Assembly: GCA_900553525.1 (NCBI GenBank)
Contig: USDZ01000033.1
Location: forward strand, 1 to 12,911
Direction: 5' to 3'
DNA: 12,911 nucleotides
From: an uncultured Oscillospiraceae bacterium
GTDB lineage: Bacteria > Bacillota > Clostridia > Oscillospirales > Acutalibacteraceae
Translations under genes and position numbers: made by a program
The notes under the pieces: model-generated
What the model saw: the letters and a program-made list of their open reading frames with translations, nothing else
What the model was told of the DNA's origin: nothing
Database searches by the model: none
Shown here: positions 1 to 5,931 of the stretch, one piece after another
Layout of the letters: each line of letters starts with the position of its first letter
How positions within the stretch are numbered: position 1 is the first letter of the stretch

Positions 1-1
1 T

Positions 2-520
2 GAAGGCCCACAGCACATCGGCATAACGGGTAGAAACGGCGCGGGTAAATCAACCTTACTGGAAATCATCTGGAACACCCTTAAGGACAGGAAGGATATT
101 GTGCCGGCCTACATGCCCCAGGATTATACCGAAGTATTGGATTATGGTCGGACACCGGTGGATTTTCTGGCGCCGGATGGTGAAAAATCAGCCGTGACAA
201 GGGCACGATCCTGCTTGGGAAGTATGAGATTCAAGCCGGAGGAAATGGAACAAAAAATCGGGGATCTCAGCGGCGGGCAAAAAGCCAAGCTGTTGCTGCT
301 CCACCTGATGCTGAACGGGTTACAGGTGCTGGTACTGGATGAACCGACACGGAACCTCAGTCCCCTATCCAATCCGGTGATTCGTGGAGCGCTGGCCGCT
401 TTTCCCGGGACGATCCTCTGTGTCAGCCACGACCGCAAATTTTTAAGGGAAGTCTGTACCACGGTTTACCGGTTGTCGGAGAAAGGTCTGACTCCCTATC
501 GCCTGCCGGAAGATGGATAG
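2..520 (+). CDS. ABC-F family ATPase, C-terminal part (5' end outside the window)
   Basis: This is the last 172 residues of a cytoplasmic ABC ATPase whose reading frame is open from the first bases, so its start lies upstream. The second nucleotide-binding domain is visible in order. Walker A is GRNGAGKST (window residues 10-18), the signature is LSGGQ (89-93), Walker B is LVLDE (110-114), and the H-loop is VSHDRKFL with His at 143. The lack of membrane segments and the SHDR..L..VC pattern before the C-terminus match the ABC-F class, whose members act on ribosomes in translation or antibiotic resistance. After Walker B the sequence is EPTRNLSPLSNP rather than the usual EPTNHLD, which marks a divergent subgroup; I cannot assign a substrate or resistance. 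A GTG at 101 could be mistaken for a start, but Walker A lies upstream in the same frame. The next gene begins 214 bases later. The class is well supported and the role is unknown. Confidence 0.85.
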   Translation, partial: EGPQHIGITGRNGAGKSTLLEIIWNTLKDRKDIVPAYMPQDYTEVLDYGRTPVDFLAPDGEKSAVTRARSCLGSMRFKPEEMEQKIGDLSGGQKAKLLLLHLMLNGLQVLVLDEPTRNLSPLSNPVIRGALAAFPGTILCVSHDRKFLREVCTTVYRLSEKGLTPYRLPEDG

Positions 521-734
521 CCCTATGTATCCATGCCGCCAAAATTCAAGTATGTCCGCTGTAGATGTTATAAAGGCTGTGGCCGATAACGCCATAAAAT
601 ACCTTTTATTTTGTATTGAAATGCTGTATTCTCTTGCTTCATAACGGCTGATCCCATTCTCAGGGAGCGATCGACAGGCTAGTCTACCGTACCTCCGGGC
701 ATACTAATCCCATCACCTGGAGGGAGGAGCCGGA

Positions 735-1802
735 ATGAAGTCGGTTCTCGGCTTGGAATGGGGACGGCCTTCGATCAGCAAAGCGGTCAAAATTGCAGTG
801 GGTTGCTCTCTGGCGGTTTTGATTGCTCGCGCCTTTGGCCTTTCTACTGCGACCGCCGTCGTCACCATCACGTTGCTCAGCGTACAGCGTACAAAAAAGG
901 ACACTCTGCGGGCGGCTCTGCGCCGTAGTCTCGCTTTTCTCGCTTCTCTCGCCTTGGCTCTTCCCCTTTTCTATTTCCTTCAATTTTCCGTGCTTTCCCT
1001 AGGCCTGTTTCTCCTTTTATTCGTACCGGTTTGCCAATGGCTGGACCTGGAAGAGGGGCTGGCCATGAGTACGGTTCTTATGCTCCACGTATGGAACGCT
1101 AAAACGATCCGTCTTGCCCTTGTCCTCAATGAAACCGCGCTCATGGTCATCGGTATTTTCATGGGCATGGTGATGAACGCCTATATGCCGCGCCGGACGC
1201 GTGTCATCCGAGAGGACCAGCGGATCACAGAAGAACGGATACGGATCATTTTGCGGAATATGGGCAGATATTTGCGAGAGGAAGACACCATGAACACCTT
1301 TCCGTCCCAAATCCAGACCGATATCCGTGGTTTGAGTGCCCATCTCGATGAGGCCCGCTGTCGGGCGGTTTCCCTTGCAGACAACACATTTCATCCCGAT
1401 ATGCGCTACTTTCTGCAATATGTGGAGATGCGCCGACAGCAGTGTCAGGTGTTGTCCAGGTTGGCCGGCAGCTTGACCCGTCTGGACCCGGAACCTTCTC
1501 CCTTCCCTTGGCAGGCAACCGAAATCGGTGTCTTTATGATGGAGGTAGCCGACTCTCTGCATGAATACAACAACGCCGTGGACCTGCTGGATCATCTCGA
1601 AGATTACCGCCGCCGCTTTAAAAGGAGCGAGCTGCCCGCGACCAGGCGGGAATTCGAAATACGCGCCGTACTGTATGAGGCGGCGGACGGACTTCAGCAT
1701 CTTCTCGAACTCAAACGGGATTTTGTCCGTTCCCTGACGTCATCCCAGATCGAGATGTTTTGGAGTTGTCCCGTGGATAGGCGGCAATGCCGAAAGGAAT
1801 AA
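735..1802 (+). CDS. Aromatic acid exporter family (ArAE_1 / DUF939-type) membrane protein
   Basis: This 355-residue inner-membrane protein resembles the aromatic-acid-exporter family typified by Bacillus YqjA (N-terminal ArAE_1 domain, C-terminal ArAE_1_C domain). Hydrophobic helices fill about residues 16-150: roughly 16-50 (two), 64-82, 84-104, 107-120 and 131-150. The rest is a charged cytoplasmic helical domain beginning near R153 with RNMGRYLREE and ending in ELKRDFVRSL. Transport of aromatic or organic acids is inferred from the family; nothing in the sequence fixes the substrate. The ATG at 735 follows a strong GGAGGGAGG ribosome binding site by seven bases. The preceding 214 bases contain no clear promoter. 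A CCTCC at 692-696 could pair with the ribosome binding site. It is followed by a candidate terminator and converges on citrate synthase. Its occurrence in the same window as DAHP synthase is suggestive only. Confidence 0.75.
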   Translation: MKSVLGLEWGRPSISKAVKIAVGCSLAVLIARAFGLSTATAVVTITLLSVQRTKKDTLRAALRRSLAFLASLALALPLFYFLQFSVLSLGLFLLLFVPVCQWLDLEEGLAMSTVLMLHVWNAKTIRLALVLNETALMVIGIFMGMVMNAYMPRRTRVIREDQRITEERIRIILRNMGRYLREEDTMNTFPSQIQTDIRGLSAHLDEARCRAVSLADNTFHPDMRYFLQYVEMRRQQCQVLSRLAGSLTRLDPEPSPFPWQATEIGVFMMEVADSLHEYNNAVDLLDHLEDYRRRFKRSELPATRREFEIRAVLYEAADGLQHLLELKRDFVRSLTSSQIEMFWSCPVDRRQCRKE

Positions 1803-1819
1803 AAATGGGAACTTCAGGC

Positions 1820-1851
1820 GGCAGACAGGAATTCCGTGTGGTCTGTTTTTC
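1820..1851 (+). terminator. Candidate terminator of the exporter gene
   Basis: CAGAC at 1822-1826 pairs with GTCTG at 1841-1845, with a small GGAATTCC self-complement in the loop, and five T residues follow directly at 1846-1850. The stem is short, so this is a modest candidate ending the plus-strand exporter transcript 20 bases after its stop codon. Confidence 0.4.
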
Positions 1852-1936
1852 TGCCCTGCAGGGGGCCTTCGCGGCTTTGTCTCCGGAAACAGGCTCTGCA
1901 CATTGGCGGGTTTATGGTACAAGTGTCGTTTCCAAT

Positions 1937-1969
1937 CAAAACGTCCCGCGGGCATCTGCCCGCGGGACG
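1937..1969 (-). terminator. Intrinsic terminator of citrate synthase gene
   Basis: A perfect 12-bp GC-rich stem (1942-1953 with 1958-1969) closes on a four-base loop. On the minus strand it is followed by TTTTG, and it lies 12 bases past the citrate synthase stop codon. The plus-strand flank is not T-rich, so it mainly serves the minus-strand gene, although the stem could also block the converging transcript. Confidence 0.75.
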
Positions 1970-1980
1970 AGACATGGTTT

Positions 1981-3342
1981 TCAGCGTTTATCGAGAGGCG
2001 TATAGTCCCGGCGGACCGATACGCTCTTATAAGACGGACGAATGATTTTACCCGCATTGATGAGTTCCTCAAGCCGGTGAGCGCTCCAGCCCGCGATGCG
2101 GGAGATGGCAAATATGGGGGTATACAGTTCGAGCGGCAGGTTGAGCATGCTGTACACAAAACCGCTGTAAAAGTCGATATTGGCACTGACACCCTTGTAA
2201 ATTTTGCGCTCTTCCGCAATGACCTGGGGTGCGAGCTTCTCAATGAGGGAGTAGAGCTTGTATTCTTCCTCCCGGCCTTTTTCGACCGACAGGCTTTCCA
2301 CAAAATGCTTGAATATGTTTGCCCGGGGATCCGAGAGGGAATACACCGCGTGTCCCATGCCGTAAATCAAGCCGGCGCGGTCGAACGCCTCCTTATGCAG
2401 CAGACGGCGAAGGTAGTCCACAACGGCTTTTTCATCCGTCCAGTCGGACAGAGACTGTTTCATATCCTCGATCATCCGAACCACTTTGATATTGGCCCCG
2501 CCGTGCTTGGGGCCTTTGAGAGAGCCGAGCGAAGCGGCGATGACCGAGTAGGTATCGGTGCCGGACGAAGAAACCACGTGGGTTGTGAACGTGGAGTTGT
2601 TGCCGCCGCCGTGTTCAGCATGAAGCACAAGCGTCAGATCTAAAATTTTCGCCTCGAGTTCGGTATACTGGCTGTCCGGACGCAAGACAAACAGGATATT
2701 CTCAGCCGTGGAAAGATTGGGCTGCGGATTGTGAATGTACAGGCTGTTGCCGTCGTGATAATGGCTGTAGGCCTGGTAGCCGTAAACAGACAGCAGCGGG
2801 AAAAGGGCAATCAGCTGCAGGCATTGCCGCAGCACGTTCTCAATCGTAATATCATTGGCGTTTTCATCATAGGAATACAGGGTGAGAACGCTGCGGGCTA
2901 GGGCGTTCATCATATCCGAACTCGGCGCCTTCATGATAATGTCCCGCACAAAGCTGGTGGGGAGAGTCCGATAATCGGAGAGTATCTGCTGAAATTCCGT
3001 GAGCTGCTGCCGTGTAGGCAGTTCACCGAATAGGAGCAGATAGGTCGTCTCTTCAAAGCCATAGCGTTTTTCGCGAATGAACCCGCTGACAATATCCTCC
3101 ACATTGATGCCGCGGTAAAAAAGTTTTCCATCGCAGGGTTTGGGGCCTTCATCGGTCATGACGCTGGACTGGATTTCCGAGATCTCGGTCAAGCCGGTGA
3201 GGACGCCGTTCCCTTTGAGATCCCGCAACCCCCGATTAACTTGATACTTGGTAAACAGGGTGGAATCAATGGTGCTGCTTTTCCGGCATTTTTCTGCCAA
3301 TTCCCGCACTTGGGGTGTTATTTCCGAATAGCTTCCCGGCAT
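1981..3342 (-). CDS. gltA: Citrate synthase (Si type)
   Basis: Citrate synthase condenses acetyl-CoA and oxaloacetate to citrate in the cytoplasm. In anaerobes this usually feeds an incomplete TCA branch toward 2-oxoglutarate and glutamate. The 453-residue product carries the full catalytic set: HAEHGGGN at 241-248, GPKHGGAN with active-site His280, GMGHAVY with His331, and NIDFYSG with Asp390. DPRANIF at 338-344 and the R/H-rich C-terminal helix are also typical. The ATG at 3342 was chosen because AGGAGGAGG lies just upstream and the family's N-terminus starts here; the frame is open 27 codons further, but that segment overlaps the promoter. A methylcitrate synthase is possible from homology alone, but no prpB/prpD-like neighbour is seen. 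The gene is monocistronic: its own extended -10 promoter and terminator flank it. The enzyme assignment is firm. Confidence 0.95.
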   Translation of the reverse strand: MPGSYSEITPQVRELAEKCRKSSTIDSTLFTKYQVNRGLRDLKGNGVLTGLTEISEIQSSVMTDEGPKPCDGKLFYRGINVEDIVSGFIREKRYGFEETTYLLLFGELPTRQQLTEFQQILSDYRTLPTSFVRDIIMKAPSSDMMNALARSVLTLYSYDENANDITIENVLRQCLQLIALFPLLSVYGYQAYSHYHDGNSLYIHNPQPNLSTAENILFVLRPDSQYTELEAKILDLTLVLHAEHGGGNNSTFTTHVVSSSGTDTYSVIAASLGSLKGPKHGGANIKVVRMIEDMKQSLSDWTDEKAVVDYLRRLLHKEAFDRAGLIYGMGHAVYSLSDPRANIFKHFVESLSVEKGREEEYKLYSLIEKLAPQVIAEERKIYKGVSANIDFYSGFVYSMLNLPLELYTPIFAISRIAGWSAHRLEELINAGKIIRPSYKSVSVRRDYTPLDKR

Positions 3343-3388
3343 ATGCCTCCTCCTCTTTATGTAAAAATTTTCTCTCTTGAACAAACTA

Positions 3389-3397
3389 AGTATAGCA
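3389..3397 (-). promoter_or_regulatory. Extended -10 promoter for citrate synthase gene
   Basis: On the minus strand the sequence TGC TATACT reads as an extended -10 element (3397-3389), putting the transcript start near 3382 and leaving about 40 bases before the ATG. No good -35 lies at 16-18 bases; a TTGGAC is 23 bases away. The region upstream is AT-rich, with AAAAATTTT runs at 3363-3371 and 3425-3435. Confidence 0.5.
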
Positions 3398-3492
3398 TAA
3401 AATTCTGAACGAAATATGTCCAAATAAAAATTTTTGTCTATTCTTTTTATCCATCGAACGGAAATGATGAAAATCTTATAAAATTTCCCTAA

Positions 3493-3548
3493 GAAATCGA
3501 TAAGATTTCCAAAGGGTTCTTGCGTTTAGGCTATGCTTGCTTTATAAT
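3493..3548 (+). promoter_or_regulatory. Sigma-A promoter with upstream inverted repeat, for the zinc-ribbon/TM2 gene
   Basis: TTGCGT (3520-3525), a 17-base spacer and a perfect TATAAT (3543-3548) form a good vegetative promoter about 70 bases before the downstream start codon. Just upstream, GAAATC (3493-3498) and GATTTC (3504-3509) form a 6-bp inverted repeat with a five-base gap, in a position suited to a regulator binding site. The regulator is unknown. Confidence 0.7.
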
Positions 3549-3620
3549 GAAGCCATAGGCGGGCAGACGCCCCATAGTTTGCCGACACCTGTCTGTTACG
3601 ATGAAAGGAATGGTTCCGAC

Positions 3621-4280
3621 ATGGAAGAACGCAGATGCCCTCAGTGCGGCGCTCAAGCCGATCCGAACGCGAAGGTGTGTATATATTGTGGGACTCCTTT
3701 GGAAGGGGGAACGGCCAGTCCAGGTCAAACGGTGCCGCCCGCGCCGGCCGGCGCTCCGGTTCCTCCGCAACAAAGCTATTCCCCTCCCTCAGGTCAGACG
3801 CAGACGCCGCCCCCTCCTTACGGGGCTCCGGCTGCACCGCCTCCTGTTTCGGGATATCCTCAATACTGCAAGCAGTGCGGGCGTCCTCTTGCTCCGGGCG
3901 CGGCGGTTTGTGTGGGCTGCGGCGTACCGGTTGGGTCGGGGGCCGGTTTCTGTCCCAACTGCGGCCAGCCGGCTAATCCCATGGCGGTCATCTGTGTCCA
4001 TTGCGGCAGCAATCTCAACAATCCCGCGTATCCTTCCGTCGGGGGTAAATCCAAGATGGCGGCCGGTCTGCTGGGCATCTTCTTGGGTTCCTTGGGGGTA
4101 CACAACTTTTATCTGGGATACACAGGCAAAGCGGTGGCGCAGCTGCTTTTGACGCTGATCGGCGGTTGGGCCTGCGGAATCGGCGCCCTGGCAGCCTGGA
4201 TTTGGGGGCTTGTGGAGGGTATCCAAATCCTCACCGGGAGCATCCGCACCGACGCGAATGGCCGTCCCTTGAATGACTGA
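3621..4280 (+). CDS. Zinc-ribbon and TM2 domain membrane protein
   Basis: This 219-residue protein is of unknown specific function. Three zinc ribbons of the CxxC...CxxC kind are seen: Cys 6/9/20/23, Cys 83/86/97/100 and Cys 111/114/125/128. The first is separated from the others by a proline-rich linker (about 31-80). Residues 143-206 form a TM2 domain: LLGIFLGSLGVHNFYLGYTG is its hallmark, followed by a second hydrophobic helix (about 171-204) ending WGLVEGIQILTG. The ribbons and linker are probably cytoplasmic and tethered to the membrane. The start at 3621 was chosen because AAAGGAA lies ten bases upstream and the ribbon motif begins immediately; an in-frame ATG at 3537 overlaps the -10 box and must lie before the transcript start. 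It has its own promoter and terminator. Ribbon-TM2 fusions are common in Clostridia; a role in sensing or scaffolding would be a guess. Confidence 0.85.
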   Translation: MEERRCPQCGAQADPNAKVCIYCGTPLEGGTASPGQTVPPAPAGAPVPPQQSYSPPSGQTQTPPPPYGAPAAPPPVSGYPQYCKQCGRPLAPGAAVCVGCGVPVGSGAGFCPNCGQPANPMAVICVHCGSNLNNPAYPSVGGKSKMAAGLLGIFLGSLGVHNFYLGYTGKAVAQLLLTLIGGWACGIGALAAWIWGLVEGIQILTGSIRTDANGRPLND

Positions 4281-4329
4281 CGGCTTCTTTTCAATTGAAG
4301 TCCGCACTTAACCTTTTCCGTTAGATTTG

Positions 4330-4375
4330 AAAAAGTCTCGGTATTTCTTTAAAAAATACCGAGACTTTTTATTGT
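4330..4375. terminator. Strong bidirectional intrinsic terminator
   Basis: A perfect 17-bp stem (4330-4346 with 4354-4370) with a seven-base loop has A-runs on its left and T-runs on its right, giving a U-tract on either strand. It ends the zinc-ribbon/TM2 transcript 50 bases after that stop codon and can act as a backstop for minus-strand transcription through the 6S-like RNA. Confidence 0.9.
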
Positions 4376-4404
4376 TCAGTCAAAACGTCACATGGACTCG
4401 GGAT

Positions 4405-4598
4405 AAAAAATAACCCCGCCCTGCCGTATTGCCGCCCGGATAACCTGCTACCATAACGAGCAGGTGGGCGCCGCCCAAAAGGTTCACGCTCCCTTCGTCC
4501 CAAATGAATGGGGAGGTCTGCAATCCGCTTTCGGAGCCAAGCTCCCGAAATCAATCTGTAGTAGGGTTAAAAGGCGACAGTCCACGCACAGGGCAGGA
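4405..4598 (-). ncRNA. ssrS: 6S RNA (RNA polymerase-binding regulator), predicted
   Basis: 6S RNA mimics an open promoter and sequesters sigma-A RNA polymerase in slow growth. On the minus strand this segment of about 190 bases has the expected closed-rod layout. The 5' CCTGCC (4597-4592) pairs with GGCAGG (4425-4420), with a U-A/G-U/U-A extension past one mismatch. A 3'-proximal hairpin is formed by ACCTGCT (4464-4458) with AGCAGGT (4448-4442), enclosed by GCCC/GGGC. The GGCGCCCACCTG...CAGGTTATCCGGGCGGC series matches my memory of clostridial 6S RNAs. A T-run (4410-4405) after the closing stem supplies termination. The 5' end is about seven bases after the DUF1292 stop codon, and I find no strong promoter in between, so it may be processed from that transcript. 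The call rests on structure and remembered consensus, not on a covariance search. Confidence 0.72.
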
Positions 4599-4604
4599 AA
4601 AGGA

Positions 4605-4919
4605 TCAATCCCATTCGGGAGAATCCATATCCTCGATTTCGTACAGATCGGCGAGGCGCTCCTCAAACAATCCGGCAATTTCGTCGAAGGTGTCCTCATC
4701 CTCAATAGGTACTAAGGTCTCTTCTCCGTTTTCCTCGTCCACTTCTAGGATGATCAATTCCCCGTCGCCATCCACTAGGTCGGACGGGTCGTCGTAAACG
4801 GGCAGAAGGGCAACGTACCGGCCGTTGTCGGTTTCAATGGCGTCCAACAGTTCAAATTGATGTTCGTTGCCCTCGTCATCCATAACGGTCACAAAATCCG
4901 CGCCATATTCATCGGCCAT
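4605..4919 (-). CDS. DUF1292 (YrzB-like) acidic protein
   Basis: This 104-residue, very acidic cytoplasmic protein fits the DUF1292 family (Bacillus YrzB, UPF0473). That family often sits near alaS, yrzL and the RuvX-type Holliday-junction resolvase gene, but those are not its neighbours here. The core pattern is visible: FVTVMDDEGNEHQFELLD near the start, then RYVALLPV (34-41), GELIILEVDEENGEE (53-67) and LVPIEDEDTFDEIAGLF (69-85). No catalytic or metal-binding motif is apparent and the biochemical role is unknown. The ATG at 4919 is preceded by GGAG with an eight-base gap. A strong dedicated sigma-A promoter lies upstream, and the predicted 6S RNA follows directly, so both may share one transcript. 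Family membership is well supported; function is not. Confidence 0.85.
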   Translation of the reverse strand: MADEYGADFVTVMDDEGNEHQFELLDAIETDNGRYVALLPVYDDPSDLVDGDGELIILEVDEENGEETLVPIEDEDTFDEIAGLFEERLADLYEIEDMDSPEWD

Positions 4920-4970
4920 CGTTTATGCTCCATCCTGCGGCTCAACCGCTCTATTTTCATCTTCTCTTTT

Positions 4971-4999
4971 ATCATACCCTCTTCCGGAGCATTCGTCAA
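4971..4999 (-). promoter_or_regulatory. Sigma-A promoter for DUF1292 gene and probably the 6S-like RNA
   Basis: On the minus strand TTGACG (4999-4994), a 17-base spacer and TATGAT (4976-4971) give a near-consensus promoter. The predicted start near 4964 leaves a 5' leader of about 45 bases. It points away from the strong plus-strand promoter at 5070. Confidence 0.8.
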
Positions 5000-5069
5000 G
5001 ATGGGAATGCAGGAAAACGGTTGCGGTTAGTATTTCACAACGGTTTACAGAATATTCACAAAAAAACTA

Positions 5070-5098
5070 TTGACAATTAACAATTTCGCTGGTATACT
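5070..5098 (+). promoter_or_regulatory. Strong sigma-A promoter of an unassigned transcript
   Basis: TTGACA (5070-5075), exactly 17 bases and TATACT (5093-5098) make one of the best promoters in the window, with an AT-rich upstream tract (AAAAAAACTA) that could serve as an UP element. Transcription should begin near 5105. No conventional gene follows before the terminator ending at 5656. Confidence 0.85.
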
Positions 5099-5157
5099 AA
5101 AGACACAGAAAAGAAAAGGACAGATGAGTCGAGAAATTCACGAAAGGGGTGAGTCCC

Positions 5158-5247
5158 ATGTACAGCGATAGCGATACCCAGTCTTCAGCCCGGCAGGGGA
5201 CGGCGCCTCTGTGGGCGGGTTTTCTAGGAACTTCCAATCAGGCATGA
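5158..5247 (+). CDS. Small ORF (29 residues) at the head of the unassigned transcript
   Basis: The ATG follows a good AAAGGGG ribosome binding site by eight bases and lies about 53 bases from the predicted transcript start, so translation is plausible. The product begins MYSDSDTQSSARQ and ends FLGTSNQA, with no signal peptide or known motif. Its codons run through the hairpin at 5188-5216, which is followed by TTTTCT and resembles a weak terminator, so a leader-peptide role is possible. The stop codon lies inside an overlapping open frame (5228-5458), and a +1 shift would extend the product. I do not recognise it. Confidence 0.35.
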   Translation: MYSDSDTQSSARQGTAPLWAGFLGTSNQA

Positions 5248-5458
5248 AAGAGGTATCGCCGATTGGCATCGCAGGAATATAGACGCGGAGGACCGCGGTT
5301 TCTGCATCGACCGAGAGGAAATCCTGACCGATTATGAATCGATAAAACCTGGGAAATTCCTAGGGACTGCTTCTGTGGGACCGGAAAGCCTGGACCGGGG
5401 CAATGCTCCGGACATAACGCCTGTGATACGAGAAAGCTTGAAGAGGCCCCACAGGTAA
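5228..5458 (+). pseudogene. Start-less open frame (76 codons), possible decayed or frameshifted coding segment
   Basis: From the stop codon at 5225-5227 to TAA at 5456-5458 the second frame stays open for 76 codons but has no ATG and no ribosome binding site of its own. The translation is charged and protein-like, for example IDREEILTDYESIKPGKFLG, but I do not recognise it. It repeats FLGT, a motif also in the small upstream ORF in another frame. It overlaps the end of that ORF, so it could be a downstream half reached by +1 frameshifting, a remnant, or chance openness in a structured RNA. Confidence 0.2.
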
Positions 5459-5620
5459 AAGTGAATATTTTATATAGATCGCGTTAAACCGCGGTTCCGT
5501 ATACTTCCCGCGATGGCGGAGTGAAGTATATAATCTCAAAAATGGACAGGTGAGTCCCATGTTTTCGTTTTAGTCCGGTGTAAGCCGGTGATTTTCGAAA
5601 GAAAATCGGTTAAAAAACGG

Positions 5621-5656
5621 AAAAACCCCTTCGGTCAACGACCGAAGGGGTTTTTT
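5621..5656 (+). terminator. Strong intrinsic terminator of the unassigned transcript
   Basis: A perfect 16-bp stem (5621-5636 with 5640-5655) on a three-base loop, with the right arm running into TTTTTT (5651-5656), closes the unit that starts near 5105. A GNRA-capped hairpin (5590-5607) precedes it. Confidence 0.9.
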
Positions 5657-5931
5657 GTGAAAAGGGTACTGGACTATGCCAATGGCAATAAAGGGGCTCA
5701 AACTATGGACTAAGAAGAAACTTTCCGAAATTAAAGAATGTTTGCCAACCCCCATATATAAAATATCGAGGAGATTTTTTGCATGACTTTACAAGAGGTT
5801 TCCAGGGATTGATTATTTAGCTCCCCCAAAATATAACTTTCCCATACCGTCCTTTTATATCTCCGCAGCGAAGACGCAGCCAGGTCCGTCCGATGGACCT
5901 GGCTTATGGGCCGAATTGCAATTGAAGGGCA
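5657..5931. other. Gene-free gap
   Basis: No convincing gene is seen here. A nine-codon ORF (ATG at 5783, beginning MTLQEVSRD) has a GAGGAG about ten bases upstream but stops at once and has no clear promoter. A short self-complementary TGCCA-A-TGGCA lies near 5675. The stretch otherwise separates the terminated plus-strand transcript from the end of the amidase gene. Confidence 0.5.
5879..5903 (-). terminator. Hairpin after the amidase gene, possible terminator without U-tract
   Basis: A perfect 9-bp stem (5879-5887 with 5895-5903) with a seven-base loop lies 28 bases past the amidase stop codon. Neither flank is T-rich, so it may work as a 3'-end protecting or rho-assisted structure rather than a classical terminator. 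Confidence 0.45.

Larger units (their letters stand above)
5105..5656 (+). ncRNA. Unassigned transcript of about 550 nt, candidate structured RNA
   Basis: A strong promoter and a strong terminator bracket this stretch, yet no recognisable gene lies inside. Several stems can be read by eye. GCGATACC (5171-5178) pairs with GGTATCGC (5252-5259), extended by GCGAT/ATCGC (5165-5169, 5268-5272), and encloses a hairpin with arms CAGGGG/CCTCTG (5194-5199, 5206-5211) and GCCC/GGGC (5188-5191, 5213-5216). Further stems are CGCGG-AGGA-CCGCG (5284-5297), CCGGGGC-AAT-GCTCCGG (5395-5411), TATACTTC/GAAGTATA around CCGC/GCGG (5500-5530) and GATTTTC-GAAA-GAAAATC (5590-5607). It could be a large regulatory RNA, a leader whose gene was lost, or a short-peptide mRNA. 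I do not recognise a known RNA class. Confidence 0.4.

Noticed and set aside
525..644. 39-codon plus-strand ORF between the ABC-F and exporter genes.
   Set aside because: No adequate ribosome binding site or promoter, no recognisable motif; openness over 40 codons is expected by chance.
1017..1700. Long minus-strand frame inside the exporter gene.
   Set aside because: It is a shadow of the plus-strand gene, with no ribosome binding site and no recognisable domain.
3343..3423. Citrate synthase starting at 3423.
   Set aside because: The extra 27 codons cover the extended -10 promoter and lack a ribosome binding site; AGGAGGAGG directly precedes the 3342 ATG.
5120..5160. Hammerhead-ribozyme-like string (GATGAGTC ... 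GAAA) at the start of the orphan transcript.
   Set aside because: The core reads CAGATGA instead of CTGATGA, the segment between it and GAAA cannot form a proper stem II, and the base after the third stem is A rather than the required U.
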